64,000 nt of DNA from Candidatus Microbacterium colombiense (GTDB lineage Bacteria > Actinomycetota > Actinomycetes > Actinomycetales > Microbacteriaceae): positions 496,001 to 560,000 of the forward strand of contig CP119308.1 of the NCBI GenBank assembly GCA_029203165.1. Reading direction: 5' to 3'. Position 1 is the first letter of the stretch, and each line of letters opens with the position of its first letter. The notes under the pieces were generated by a model. The model made no database searches. It was not told where the DNA came from and was given only the letters and a program-made list of their open reading frames with translations. Below are positions 31,833 to 41,403 of this stretch, piece after piece. The position numbers and the translations under genes are program-made.

Positions 31833-32306
31833 TCAGCGCAGGACCACGTCGATCGTCTCGGTGAACGGGTCGATGTTGATGTTCGTCGTGATCGAGTACC
31901 CGGATCCGGAGGGGCCCGTAGGGCGGAACTGGATACGGATGTTGGTGACGTCGCTGCCGGTGATCACCGCCGTGATCGAGCCGTCGGGGTTGGTCGTCAC
32001 CACGATGCCGATCGCGTTGACCAGCTGCAGCGTGACGCCAGGATCGGGGACGATCATGACGGTAGTGCCTGAGGGGAGCAGGGCGAGGTCGCCGTTCGCG
32101 TCGCTGCCTTCGACGGTGTAATTGGTCACGTTGCCGCTGACGACGCTGACTGTCGCGCCTGTTGCCCAGAACGTCGCTGCCGGTGTTGCGATCGAGGCAG
32201 CGGCGAGAGGGGTGGCGATCGCGGCGGCGACCACGGGAGCCGACCAGGCCGCCCCGAGAACGACGGTTCGGCGCGAGATTCCGGGAGTGCGGGCATTTTC
32301 CTGCAT
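31833..32306 (-). CDS. Tat-exported protein of unknown function
   Basis: A 157-residue protein with a twin-arginine signal (SRRTVVLGAAWSAPVVAAA, about residues 11-35). The mature part is about 120 residues of beta-rich sequence (SVVSGNVTNYTVEG, PTGPSGSGYSITTNINIDPF) without recognised domain; such proteins occur next to surface proteins in Microbacteriaceae. Start ATG 32304-32306. It precedes the adhesin gene on the same strand with a 171-base gap, which holds no obvious terminator, so both may be co-expressed. Confidence 0.7.
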   Translation of the reverse strand: MQENARTPGISRRTVVLGAAWSAPVVAAAIATPLAAASIATPAATFWATGATVSVVSGNVTNYTVEGSDANGDLALLPSGTTVMIVPDPGVTLQLVNAIGIVVTTNPDGSITAVITGSDVTNIRIQFRPTGPSGSGYSITTNINIDPFTETIDVVLR

Positions 32307-32433
32307 GTGTGTGTTCCGATCTGTGTGGTGCAAGCCTTTTGGCGGCGGTCAAGGAACAAGGAGTCGGCTCGGAGGCGGAGGTGACGCGGTCGGCGTGATT
32401 CTGGTCGCTCTGCGCCTACGATGCACTAGCCAG

Positions 32434-32453
32434 TGTTATAGTCAACGTCATTG
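32434..32453 (+). promoter_or_regulatory. Extended -10 promoter of the S9 peptidase gene, like that at 23864
   Basis: TGTTATAGT at 32434-32442 fits an extended -10 and is followed by CAACGTCATTG. Seventeen of 20 bases equal the promoter at 23864-23883. The right half-site of the dyad is less complete here (TTGGCC instead of TTGACT). Start codon follows 24 bases later after GAAGGAG. Confidence 0.5.
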
Positions 32454-32477
32454 GCCATGGAGTGAGAAGGAGCGAAG

Positions 32478-34334
32478 ATGCTCGACGTCCCCGCAGTCGC
32501 CGCCGATGAGGCGCTGGATGCCCGTTTCGCGGTGCCGTTCCTGTTGACGGTGCGGCCGGTGCCCGGCGCCGACGACCTCGCCCTGCTGGTCGAGAACCAC
32601 CCGGACGGTGCGCGCGGCCGCGTCTGGCGAGCGCCCGCCGCTCCCGGCGACCTGCTCCCCTTCCCGGTGGGCGTCGGTGCGATCCTCACTGCGGACGGAC
32701 GCTATGTCGTCGATCTCGACGATGACGGCGGCTCGGAGGTCGGTGGACTCGTGGCGCTCGCGGTCGACGGCTCCGAGCGCATCCCCCTCACGCCGGGTCG
32801 CGCGCCCTACGTGCTGCGCGGACTGGAGTCCTCGTACGACGGTTCGGCCGTCGTCGCGACCGTCGTCGATGAAGACGGCTTCCATGTGCTGGTCATCCCG
32901 GCCGCGCCCTGGGGTGCGCCGCGCGTGGTCTACTCGAACCCGGTCGAGGCCTGGTACGGCCAGATCTCACCCGACGGCACCCTCGTCTCGGTCGACACGA
33001 CCGCGCACAATCCCAGCATCCGTCGTCCGCTCGTCACCGTGGTCGATGGTGCGACCGGTGCAACGGTGGCCACGCTCGACGATCTGCCGGACGGCCCGAT
33101 CCGCGCGGTGCGCTTCGCTGCGGAGGCCGGCGACGACCGGCTGCTGGTGAACACCGAGCGCAGCGGATTCTCGCGCCCCGCGATCTGGCACGTGCGCACG
33201 GGGGAGCGCGTCGACTTCGACCTGCCAGCGCTCGCGGGAGAGGTCATCCCGGTCGATTGGCACTCGGCATCCGGTCGCATCCTCGCGGTGCACGTGGATG
33301 ACGGCATCCATCGCCTCGTCGAGATCACGGAGGCGGATGCCGCGGTGCGCCTCGTGGTCGAGGGTGGAAGCGTCGCCGAACCCGATGTCGCCGACCTGCA
33401 CCCGTTCCAGTGGGCGTCGTACTACGCGCCCGACGGTGCGATCCGCGCGACGCGGTCGAGCTGGCATGTGCCGCTGCACGTCGTCGAGGTCGCCGCCGAC
33501 GGGACCGCGGCGACAATCATCGAACCCGCGCCCGTCCCCGCGGGTCGGCCACTGGAGTCGACGATGGTCACGAGCGCCGACGGCACCCGGGTGCAACTGT
33601 GGTCGGGCCGACCGGCCGGCGAGGTGCGCGGCACCGTGCTCGAGATCCACGGTGGACCGAACCTCGTCACCGTCGACCGCTACGATCCCTCGGCGCAGGC
33701 GTGGCTCGATGCCGGCTTCGCCTACTCCTCGCTCAACTACCGCGGGTCCGTCACTTTCGGTCGTGCGTTCCGCGAGGGATTCTGGGGTGTGGGCGGCGAC
33801 CGCGAGATCGAAGACGTGGATGCCGCGATCGCCTGGCTGCGCACGCAAGAGCTCGCCGATCCGGCCTCGACCTTCATCACTGGTGCCTCCTACGGCGGCC
33901 ACATGACCCTGTTGAGCGTCGGGCGACTCCCCGAATTGTTCGCCGGCGGGCTCGCCCATGTCGCGGTCGCCGAGTGGTCGGCAGCCATCGCCTCCATGAA
34001 CCCGGCGGTGCGCAGCGTCTGGAGCTCGTGGGTACCGCCCGAGATGGTCCAACGATTCTCGGCGATCACCTATCTGGCCGACGTGCGCGCCTCGGTGTGG
34101 ATCAACCAGGGGTCGGTCGACACCCGCACGCCGATCGTCGGGGTGCAGCGCTACGTCGACGAGCTGTCCGCCGACGGCGGCGATGTCGTGCTCGACATCT
34201 TCGAGGGCGGCCACGAGCCGACCGGGCTCGCCGGGGCCGTGCACGACCAGCGCCGCATGCACGAACTCGCGCTCCGTGCGCTCGCCGGACAGCGCTGGGA
34301 CGGCGCCCATCTCATCCCTAGTCACGAACATTGA
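32478..34334 (+). CDS. Prolyl oligopeptidase family (S9) serine peptidase
   Basis: A 618-residue cytoplasmic peptidase of the S9C/acylaminoacyl type. An N-terminal beta-propeller (to about residue 370) limits access to a C-terminal alpha/beta hydrolase domain with oxyanion HGGP, nucleophile Ser471 in GASYGGHM, Asp548 in GSVDTRTP and His579 in GGHEP. It should cleave short peptides or acyl-peptides. The peptide importer genes follow 107 bases downstream on the same strand, which fits degradation of imported peptides. Its promoter is nearly the same as that of the hydrolase/M20 peptidase operon. Confidence 0.88.
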   Translation: MLDVPAVAADEALDARFAVPFLLTVRPVPGADDLALLVENHPDGARGRVWRAPAAPGDLLPFPVGVGAILTADGRYVVDLDDDGGSEVGGLVALAVDGSERIPLTPGRAPYVLRGLESSYDGSAVVATVVDEDGFHVLVIPAAPWGAPRVVYSNPVEAWYGQISPDGTLVSVDTTAHNPSIRRPLVTVVDGATGATVATLDDLPDGPIRAVRFAAEAGDDRLLVNTERSGFSRPAIWHVRTGERVDFDLPALAGEVIPVDWHSASGRILAVHVDDGIHRLVEITEADAAVRLVVEGGSVAEPDVADLHPFQWASYYAPDGAIRATRSSWHVPLHVVEVAADGTAATIIEPAPVPAGRPLESTMVTSADGTRVQLWSGRPAGEVRGTVLEIHGGPNLVTVDRYDPSAQAWLDAGFAYSSLNYRGSVTFGRAFREGFWGVGGDREIEDVDAAIAWLRTQELADPASTFITGASYGGHMTLLSVGRLPELFAGGLAHVAVAEWSAAIASMNPAVRSVWSSWVPPEMVQRFSAITYLADVRASVWINQGSVDTRTPIVGVQRYVDELSADGGDVVLDIFEGGHEPTGLAGAVHDQRRMHELALRALAGQRWDGAHLIPSHEH

Positions 34335-34441
34335 CTAAAGTGCTTGCTATCTCTGTCTCTCCGTCCTAGAGTCAGACCACTACCCGCACCACAGCACCTC
34401 CTGCACTGTTCCTTCGTCGCACGCTCACTGGAGATCCGTCC

Positions 34442-36142
34442 ATGTCGAAATCACTGCATCGCACCGTCGTACCCGCTTCCCGACGCGGCATCCTCGCCGT
34501 TCTCACCACCGTCGTGCTGGTCGGCTCGCTCGCCGCCTGCACCTCCTCGCCCACGACCCCCGAGCCCAGCGACGTCGCAGTGGCCGACGGCGGCGAACTC
34601 GTGATCGGCGCCGAGCAGGAGCCCGACTGCACCGACTGGATCGCCACCTGCGCCGGTTCCATCTGGGGCAGCTACATCATGCAGACGCCCACCCTGCCCA
34701 GCGTCTTCCAGACGCGTCAGGTCGACAAGGAGTGGGTGCCTGTGCCCTCCGACCTCGTCGCCGGAGAGCCCGTCGCCGAGGTCGCCGACGACGGCACGCA
34801 GACGATCACGTACTCGATCAACCCCGACGCGGTGTGGTCCGACGGCGAGCCGATCACCTCCGCCGACTTCGAATACACGGCACTGCAGATCCGCGACGGC
34901 GACGACATCTTCGACAAGACCGGATACGACCGCATCTCGGCGATCGACGCGACCGACCCGAAGACCGCGGTGGTCACGCTCGACTCCGCCTATGCGGGAT
35001 GGCGCACGCTGTTCAGCGTCTACGGCCTGATGCCCGCCCACCTGCTCGACGGGCAGGACCGCAGCGCGCTCATGACCGACGGCTACGACTTCAGCGGCGG
35101 CCCGTGGAAGATCGAGAAGTGGACCCGCGGCACCTCGGTCACGCTCGTTCCGAACGAGAACTACTGGGGCGAGAAGCCGCACCTCGACAAGGTCACCTTC
35201 CTGTTCCTGCCCGACACGACCGCGGCGTTCCAGGCGCTCAAGAGCGGCCAGGTCAGCGCGCTCTACCCCTCGCCGCAGCTCGACGCCCTCACCCAGATCG
35301 AGGCGGGTCTGCCCGGCATCCAGTCGCAGGTCGACGCCCGCAGCGGCAACCTCGAGGCGATCTGGCTCAACAACGCCGCGGCCCCCTTCGACTCGGTCGC
35401 CGTACGTCAGGCGCTCGCGTACTCGATCGATCGCGACGCGATCGTGAAGCGGCTGTTCGGCAGCCTCGGCATCGACAAGGCGCAGCAGAGCTTCAACTCG
35501 CCCATGGTCGCCCCGTTCGCCTCTGACGACTTCTCGCAGTACACGCTCGATCTCGACAAGGTCGACGAGCTCATGAAGGGCGACGGCTGGAAGAAGAACT
35601 CGGACGACGTGTGGGCGAAGGGCGGCGAGACGGCGACGTTCTCGATCAAGACCCTGGCCGGCAACAAGCGCCGTGACCTCACCGTGCAGGTGCTGCAGTC
35701 ACAGCTGGCGGATGCCGGATTCGAGATGACGATCGATCAGGTCACCCCGGCCGATCTGTTCGGCACCATCGCACCGGAAGGCGACTTCCAGGCGGGGATC
35801 TGGGCCCTGGTCGACACGTTCCCGGACCCCACGCTCTCGTCGACGTTCTCGTCGGTCAACATCCCGAGCGAGGCGAACGGTTTCTCCGGCATCAACTTCT
35901 ACCGCACCGACATCCCCGGTCTCGATGATCTGCTCGGTCAGGTCGACAGCGAGATCGACACGGATGCCCGCATCGACGTGTCGCACGAGGCCGACGCGCT
36001 GATCGCCGAGAACGTGCCGTCGCTGCCGCTGGATGCCGTGCCGAACGTGCTCCTGTGGAGCGACAAGGTCGCAGGCCCCCTGCAGATCAACCCCGTCGAG
36101 GGCCCGTTCTGGAACCTGGCCGAGTGGGGCCTGGCCGGCTGA
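34442..36142 (+). CDS. Peptide/nickel-type ABC transporter substrate-binding lipoprotein
   Basis: A 566-residue family 5 solute-binding protein with lipobox LAAC (Cys33). Family landmarks include TITYSINPDAVWSDGEPITSADFEY-type text (SINPDAVWSDGEPIT), TLVPNENYWGEKPHLDKV and VRQALAYSIDRDAIV. It captures oligopeptides or related ligands for the two permeases and two ATPases encoded downstream. GGAG precedes the ATG by eight bases. TTGACT at 34332-34337 may be the -35 of its promoter. The exact ligand class cannot be read. Confidence 0.9.
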   Translation: MSKSLHRTVVPASRRGILAVLTTVVLVGSLAACTSSPTTPEPSDVAVADGGELVIGAEQEPDCTDWIATCAGSIWGSYIMQTPTLPSVFQTRQVDKEWVPVPSDLVAGEPVAEVADDGTQTITYSINPDAVWSDGEPITSADFEYTALQIRDGDDIFDKTGYDRISAIDATDPKTAVVTLDSAYAGWRTLFSVYGLMPAHLLDGQDRSALMTDGYDFSGGPWKIEKWTRGTSVTLVPNENYWGEKPHLDKVTFLFLPDTTAAFQALKSGQVSALYPSPQLDALTQIEAGLPGIQSQVDARSGNLEAIWLNNAAAPFDSVAVRQALAYSIDRDAIVKRLFGSLGIDKAQQSFNSPMVAPFASDDFSQYTLDLDKVDELMKGDGWKKNSDDVWAKGGETATFSIKTLAGNKRRDLTVQVLQSQLADAGFEMTIDQVTPADLFGTIAPEGDFQAGIWALVDTFPDPTLSSTFSSVNIPSEANGFSGINFYRTDIPGLDDLLGQVDSEIDTDARIDVSHEADALIAENVPSLPLDAVPNVLLWSDKVAGPLQINPVEGPFWNLAEWGLAG

Positions 36143-36182
36143 GGCCGCCCCGGGCTCGACCATCACGACACGAGGCGACGAC

Positions 36183-37148
36183 ATGATCACGTTCATCACA
36201 CGACGGGTGCTGTACTCGGTCCCGGTGATCCTCGTCGCCTCGTTCGTGCTGTTCTGGGCCGTGCGGTCGACGTTCGACCCGCTCGCCAAGCTGCGCCAGG
36301 CGCACGACCCCGCGGTGCTGGCGCGCGAGGTCGAGCGCCTCGGGCTCGACCGTTCGGTGCCCGAGCAGTACTTCCTCTGGCTCCGCTCGCTGCTGGTCGG
36401 CGACTGGGGCGTGAGCACCCGCACCGGAACACCCGTGCTGCCGCTGATCGGCGAGGCGCTGTGGCCCACGCTGCAGCTCGCGTTCTGGGGACTGATCGTG
36501 GCGGTGCTCATCGCCGGCGGCGTCAGCGTCTACTCGGCCGTGCGGCAGTACTCTCTCGGCGACAATCTGCTCACGGGCGCCTCGTACATCGGCATCGCGA
36601 TGCCCGCCTTCTGGTTCGGGCTCATCCTGATCCAGACGTTCGCCGTGTGGCCGAAGGAACAGTTCGGGCTCAGCGAGCCGCCGCTGTTCTTCATCGGCCT
36701 GAACTCACCGGGGCAGACCGGGGTGCTCGACTACATCCGCCACCTCGTGCTGCCCGTCGCCGCCCTCATGATCGCGCTCGTCGCCTCGTGGAGCCGGTTC
36801 GGCCGGGCCGCGATGCTCGACGCACTGTCGAGCGACTACGTGCGCACCGCCCGGGCGAAGGGTGTTCCGCGTCGCCAGGTGATCTGGCGGCATGCCGTGC
36901 GCAACTCGCTCGCCCCGTTCGTCACGGTCGTGGCGCTCGATGCGGCGATCCTGATCGGCGGACTCGTCGTGACCGAGCAGATCTTCGCGATCCCCGGCAT
37001 GGGGCGGCTGTTCCTGCAGTCGCTGGTCGCCGGTGACGTGTTCGTGCTGCTGCCGTGGATGATCGTGGTCGCCGTCGCGGTCGTGATCTGCAACCTGATC
37101 GCCGACATCGCCTATGCGGTGCTCGACCCGAGAGTGAGGCTGTCATGA
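36183..37148 (+). CDS. Peptide ABC transporter permease (DppB-like)
   Basis: A 321-residue permease with six membrane helices starting MITFITRRVLYSVPVILVAS. The EAA-type loop reads YVRTARAKGVPRRQVIWRHAVRNSL, as in DppB/OppB. The periplasmic loop after helix 1 includes LGLDRSVPEQYFLWLRSLLVGDWG, the usual DppB feature. Its stop overlaps the DppC-like start by four bases. It forms the heteromeric channel with the next gene product. Confidence 0.93.
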   Translation: MITFITRRVLYSVPVILVASFVLFWAVRSTFDPLAKLRQAHDPAVLAREVERLGLDRSVPEQYFLWLRSLLVGDWGVSTRTGTPVLPLIGEALWPTLQLAFWGLIVAVLIAGGVSVYSAVRQYSLGDNLLTGASYIGIAMPAFWFGLILIQTFAVWPKEQFGLSEPPLFFIGLNSPGQTGVLDYIRHLVLPVAALMIALVASWSRFGRAAMLDALSSDYVRTARAKGVPRRQVIWRHAVRNSLAPFVTVVALDAAILIGGLVVTEQIFAIPGMGRLFLQSLVAGDVFVLLPWMIVVAVAVVICNLIADIAYAVLDPRVRLS

Positions 37149-38047
37149 GTGGTGCAGGCATCGCCGGCCATGAGGAGCTGCTCGCCGAGCAGGAACCGCA
37201 GAAGGCGCCCACCCGTCAGCTGCTGAAGGGCTTCGTCCGGCATCGGATCGCCGTCACCAGCCTGATCGTGCTCGTCATCCTGCTGATCGCATGCTTCGGG
37301 GCGGGGTGGATCGCCCCCTACGCCCAGGGACAGCAGGATCTCCTGCTGGGTCCGACTCCGCCATCGGCCGAGCACTGGCTCGGCACCGATGAGCTCGGCC
37401 GCGACTACCTCAGCGAGATCCTGTTCGCCGGGCAGGTCTCGCTCGCGATCGGTCTCGCCGTCGCCCTGCTCGCGACCGTGGTCGGCACCGCGCTCGGTGC
37501 GATCGCCGGCTACGTGGGCGGATGGATCGGCGAGCTGATCATGCGCATCACCGACCTCTTCCTCATCGTGCCCGCGATCGCGCTGCTGGCGGTGATCCTG
37601 CAGGGTCTCGGCCCCTCGCCCACCACGATCGTGCTGGCGCTCACGGCCCTGGGGTGGACGTACATCGCCCGCGTCGTGCGCGCCCAGGTGCTGTCGCTCC
37701 GGGAGAAGGACTTCATCGACGCGGCGCGAGGGATCGGAGCATCCGGCGCCCGCATCGTGATCTCGCACCTGCTGCCCAATCTCGCCGGCGTCATCGTGGT
37801 CGCGATGAGTCTGGCCGTGGCATCCTCGATCATCGCCGAGTCGACGCTGAGCTTCCTCGGCTTCGGCGTGCAGCCGCCCCAGACCAGCTGGGGGTCGATG
37901 CTCAGCCAGGCCGCCGGGTACGTCGGCACCCCGCAGGTGTACCTGTTGTACTTCCCCGGCATCTTCATCCTCGTGACGGTGTTGTGCGTGAACTTCATCG
38001 GCGACGGACTGCGCGATGCGCTCGACCCGCAGGGGAAGAACCTGTGA
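37145..38047 (+). CDS. Peptide ABC transporter permease (DppC-like)
   Basis: A 300-residue DppC/OppC-type permease. The N-terminal cytoplasmic segment is followed by PPSAEHWLGTDELGRDYLSEIL, the strongest DppC signature, and the EAA loop DFIDAARGIGASGARIVISHLLPN. The C-terminus ends DALDPQGKNL, typical for the family. It starts with ATG overlapping the DppB stop and ends overlapping the next ATPase start (GTGA). Confidence 0.93.
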   Translation: MSGAGIAGHEELLAEQEPQKAPTRQLLKGFVRHRIAVTSLIVLVILLIACFGAGWIAPYAQGQQDLLLGPTPPSAEHWLGTDELGRDYLSEILFAGQVSLAIGLAVALLATVVGTALGAIAGYVGGWIGELIMRITDLFLIVPAIALLAVILQGLGPSPTTIVLALTALGWTYIARVVRAQVLSLREKDFIDAARGIGASGARIVISHLLPNLAGVIVVAMSLAVASSIIAESTLSFLGFGVQPPQTSWGSMLSQAAGYVGTPQVYLLYFPGIFILVTVLCVNFIGDGLRDALDPQGKNL

Positions 38048-39084
38048 GCGGCGGCGTGGGTTCGAGCGGCGGCGTGGGTTCCAGCGGCGGTGTGCTCCTC
38101 GAGGTCGAGGACGTGTCGATCAGCTTCCCGACCGACGCGGGTCTGGCGCAGGCGGTCTCGGGCGTCTCGTTCGTGCTGCGCGAGGGCGAGACGGTCGGCA
38201 TCGTGGGCGAGTCCGGCTCGGGCAAATCGATGACGGCGATGGCGATCATGGGGCTGCTGCCCAAGAAGGCGGTCGTGACCGGGTCGATCCGCTTCCGCGG
38301 CACAGAGCTCATCGGGCTCGCCGACGACCAGCTGCGCGAGGTGCGTGGCAAGGACATCGCGATCGTGTTCCAGGATGCTCTCACCGCGCTGAACCCGGTG
38401 ATGCGGGTGGGGGAGCAGCTGATCGAGGCCGTACGCGTGCACCGGCCTGAAACCACGGCGGCTGAGCGTCGCGCGAGGGCGATCGAGCTGCTGGATGTCG
38501 TCGGCATCCCCTCTCCCGAGTTGCGGGTCGACCGCTACCCCCACGAGTTCTCCGGCGGCATGCGCCAGCGCGTCATGATCGCGATGAGCATCGCCAACGA
38601 GCCGGATCTGCTGATCGCCGACGAGCCGACCACCGCGCTCGACGTGACCGTGCAGGCGCAGGTGCTCGAGGTGCTGCGCGAGGTGCAGCGTCGCACCGGC
38701 ACGACCGTGCTGCTGATCACGCACGACCTCGGCGTCGTCGCCGGCACGGCGGATCGCGTCATGGTGATGTACGCCGGCGGTCTCGTCGAGACGTCCGACG
38801 TCGATCCGCTCTTCTACGAGACCGCCCACCCCTATACGGCCGGGTTGCTGGCCTCGCTGCCGCGTCTCGACCGCCGCTCGTCGCGGGACGAGCGGCTGTA
38901 CCAGATCGCGGGCCAGCCGCCTGTGGCGACGGCCTGGCCGTCCGGATGCCGCTTCGCACCGCGCTGCGCACACGCGGTCGCGGGGCTCTGCGATGTGGCC
39001 GTACCGGCACTGGTCTCGGTCGGCGAAGGGCATACGGCCGCCTGTGTGCGAGTCGACGAGTGGCAGAAGGAGGCGGTGTCATGA
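38044..39084 (+). CDS. Peptide ABC transporter ATPase (DppD-like)
   Basis: A 346-residue ATPase with Walker A GESGSGKS, signature FSGGMRQR and Walker B LLIADEPTTALD. The C-terminal oligopeptide/dipeptide-type extension contains a Cys-rich motif (GCRFAPRCAHAVAGLC) that binds an iron-sulfur cluster in some relatives. The N-terminus is odd: GTG 38044 is followed by an 18-bp unit present about two and a half times (GGVGSS repeats) before the domain starts at LLEVEDVSI. The repeats may be a simple linker expansion. Starts and stops overlap with both neighbours. Confidence 0.93.
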   Translation: MSGGVGSSGGVGSSGGVLLEVEDVSISFPTDAGLAQAVSGVSFVLREGETVGIVGESGSGKSMTAMAIMGLLPKKAVVTGSIRFRGTELIGLADDQLREVRGKDIAIVFQDALTALNPVMRVGEQLIEAVRVHRPETTAAERRARAIELLDVVGIPSPELRVDRYPHEFSGGMRQRVMIAMSIANEPDLLIADEPTTALDVTVQAQVLEVLREVQRRTGTTVLLITHDLGVVAGTADRVMVMYAGGLVETSDVDPLFYETAHPYTAGLLASLPRLDRRSSRDERLYQIAGQPPVATAWPSGCRFAPRCAHAVAGLCDVAVPALVSVGEGHTAACVRVDEWQKEAVS

Positions 39085-40118
39085 GCGCTCCGGTGGTGGA
39101 GGGATCCGTGACGAGCACGGGCCTGACGATCACGAACCTCGTGAAGGAGTACCGCATCGGCGGCGGGCTGTTCGGCCGCACGCGTGATGTCGTCCAGGCG
39201 GTGTCGGATGTGAGCCTGTCGATCGAGGGCGGACAGACATTCGGGCTCGTCGGCGAATCGGGCTGCGGCAAGTCGTCGCTCGGGCGCAGTGTCGCGCGGC
39301 TCCAGTCCAGCGACGGCGGGTCGATCCTGCTCGGCGACGACGACATCACCGCCGTGGAGGGTGCGCGACTGCGGGCGCTCCGGCGGCGGGTGCAGTTCGT
39401 GTTCCAGGACCCGTACGCCTCGCTCAATCCGCGCAAGTCCGTGCGGGCGACACTCACCGAGCCGCTCGTGATCCACGGCCTGCACCGGGGCAATCATGAG
39501 CGTCGTGTCGAGGAACTGCTGGCCCAGGTCGGGCTCAACCCCGCGCACGCCGACCGGTTCCCGCACGAGTTCTCCGGCGGGCAGCGGCAGCGGCTCGGCA
39601 TCGCCCGGGCGCTCGCGGTCGAGCCCGAGGTGATCGTGCTCGACGAGCCGGTCAGTGCGCTCGACGTGAGCGTGCAGGCCGGGGTGCTGAACCTGCTCGA
39701 CGATCTGCAGCGCGACCTCGGTCTCACCTACCTCTTCATCGCGCACGACCTGTCGGTGGTGCGGCACCTGAGCGATCGTGTCGGGGTCATGTATCTCGGC
39801 AAGCTCGTGGAGGAGGGGCCGGTCGACGAGCTGTACGAGCGGCCGCTGCATCCCTACACCCAGGCGCTGCTGTCGGCGATCCCGGTGCCCGACCCCCGGG
39901 CCGAGCGGGCCCGCGAGCGCATCGTGCTCACGGGGGACGTGCCGAGCCCGGTGTCGCCGCCCAGCGGATGCCGCTTCCGCACCCGCTGCTGGAAGGCCAC
40001 CGACATCTGCGCCGAAGTGGTCCCCGACCTCGCCACGGCCCCGTCCGCCGCCGCGTCCGCCGCCTCCGCCGACCATCGCGTGGCCTGCCATCACCCCGCC
40101 GAGCGTGACGTGCTCTGA
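39081..40118 (+). CDS. Peptide ABC transporter ATPase (DppF-like)
   Basis: A 345-residue ATPase with Walker A GESGCGKSS, signature FSGGQRQR and Walker B VIVLDEPVSALD, followed by the dipeptide-type C-terminal Cys motif (GCRFRTRCWKATDIC). The last 30 residues are Ala/Ser-rich. It overlaps the DppD stop by four bases and completes the importer (binding protein, two permeases, two ATPases). The tartrate-type dehydrogenase gene follows 58 bases later on the same strand. Confidence 0.93.
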   Translation: MSAPVVEGSVTSTGLTITNLVKEYRIGGGLFGRTRDVVQAVSDVSLSIEGGQTFGLVGESGCGKSSLGRSVARLQSSDGGSILLGDDDITAVEGARLRALRRRVQFVFQDPYASLNPRKSVRATLTEPLVIHGLHRGNHERRVEELLAQVGLNPAHADRFPHEFSGGQRQRLGIARALAVEPEVIVLDEPVSALDVSVQAGVLNLLDDLQRDLGLTYLFIAHDLSVVRHLSDRVGVMYLGKLVEEGPVDELYERPLHPYTQALLSAIPVPDPRAERARERIVLTGDVPSPVSPPSGCRFRTRCWKATDICAEVVPDLATAPSAAASAASADHRVACHHPAERDVL

Positions 40119-40176
40119 CCCGGCACCCCCATCTGCTCCGACCGGAACCACGTCTCAGACCGAAGGAACCCCACCC

Positions 40177-41256
40177 ATGACGACCCCCCACCGCATCGCC
40201 GTGATCGCCGGAGACGGCATCGGCACCGAGGTCATGCCCGAGGGGCTGCGCGTGCTCGAGGCCGCGGCATCCCGCTTCGGCATCCCGCTCGAGTTCGAGC
40301 ACTTCGACTTCGCGAGCGCCGCGTACTGGCAGCAGCACGGCCGGATGCTGCCGGACGACTGGTTCGAGACCCTGCGCGGATTCGACGCGATCTTCTTCGG
40401 CGCTGTCGGATGGCCGGATGTCGTGCCCGACCACGTGAGCCTGTGGGGCAGCCTGATCCAGTTCCGCCGCGCGTTCGATCAGTACGTGAACCTGCGGCCG
40501 GTGCGGCTCATGCCCGGCGTCGTCTCGCCGCTCGCCGGCCGCGAGCCCGGAGACATCGACTTCTACGTCGTGCGCGAGAACACCGAGGGCGAGTACTCCT
40601 CGATCGGCGGGCGCATGTTCGAGGGCACCGACCGCGAGTTCGTGCTGCAGGAGACCGTGATGACGCGCACCGGTGTCGACCGTGTGCTGCGCTACGCGTA
40701 CGATCTGGCCGGCCGCCGGTCCGGACACCTGACCTCGGCGACCAAGAGCAACGGCATCTCGATCTCGATGCCCTACTGGGACGAGCGGGTCGCCGCGGTC
40801 GGCGCCGACTACCCGGACGTGACGCGCGACCAGTTCCACATCGACATCCTCACGGCGAACTTCGTGCTGCACCCGGACTGGTTCGACGTGGTCGTGGCGA
40901 GCAATCTGTTCGGTGACATCCTGTCCGACCTGGGCCCCGCCTGCACCGGCACGATCGGCATCGCCCCGAGCGCCAACATCAACCCCGAGGGCATCTTCCC
41001 GAGCCTGTTCGAACCTGTGCACGGCTCGGCGCCCGACATCGCGGGCAAGGGCATCGCGAATCCGATCGGCCAGATCTGGTGCGGGGCGATGATGCTCGAA
41101 CACCTCGGATACCCGGAAGCCGGAGCCGCGGTGCTCTCCGCGATCGAAGACGTGCTGGCGCGGGGAGCGGATGCTGCCCCCTTCACCCCCGACCTCGGCG
41201 GCACGGCCACGACGGTCGAGCTCGGCGCGGCGATCGCGGAGACCGTCGCCGGCTGA
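40177..41256 (+). CDS. Tartrate dehydrogenase/decarboxylase or D-malate dehydrogenase
   Basis: A 359-residue member of the isocitrate/isopropylmalate dehydrogenase superfamily, closest by motif to TtuC/DmlA enzymes: IAGDGIGTEV at the N-terminus, FFGAVGWPD, RENTEGEYSSIGGR and FEPVHGSAPDIAGKGIANPI. These enzymes oxidise D-malate or tartrate with NAD+ and Mn2+/Mg2+. AGGAACC precedes the ATG at short spacing. Position at the end of the peptide-importer operon suggests co-transcription. The 3' end (PFTPDLGGTAT) is partly duplicated at 45598-45631 behind the phn operon, a sign of local duplication. Confidence 0.88.
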   Translation: MTTPHRIAVIAGDGIGTEVMPEGLRVLEAAASRFGIPLEFEHFDFASAAYWQQHGRMLPDDWFETLRGFDAIFFGAVGWPDVVPDHVSLWGSLIQFRRAFDQYVNLRPVRLMPGVVSPLAGREPGDIDFYVVRENTEGEYSSIGGRMFEGTDREFVLQETVMTRTGVDRVLRYAYDLAGRRSGHLTSATKSNGISISMPYWDERVAAVGADYPDVTRDQFHIDILTANFVLHPDWFDVVVASNLFGDILSDLGPACTGTIGIAPSANINPEGIFPSLFEPVHGSAPDIAGKGIANPIGQIWCGAMMLEHLGYPEAGAAVLSAIEDVLARGADAAPFTPDLGGTATTVELGAAIAETVAG

Positions 41257-41403
41257 TTTCCGCGGGCTCCCCGCGCCTCGACATCGGTGTCACCGCCGCA
41301 TCCCGTTCATAACTCCGGAGAATCTGCACCCGGGCTCAGTCCAGCCCGCGGATTTCCGGGGGTTCCGGTTACCGAGGCCGACGTTTTTGCGGAGTTATGA
41401 ACG
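41178..41403. repeat. Left direct repeat bracketing the phn operon, with TIR family 1 copy 2
   Basis: Three blocks recur at 45598-45761 in the same order and orientation: 41178-41211 (34 bases in the 3' end of the dehydrogenase gene), 41272-41303, and the 100-bp TIR element 41304-41403. The TIR element has CGTTCATAACTCCG and its complement as ends. About 60 bases between the first two blocks are absent from the right copy. Only the left copy has the complete dehydrogenase gene. Confidence 0.8.

Noticed and set aside
29990..32072. Long plus-strand open frame (about 690 codons) opposite the adhesin gene
   Set aside because: It is the antisense of the VaFE repeats, Gly/Asp-rich with no domain; the minus-strand gene has a signal peptide, thioester and sortase motifs.
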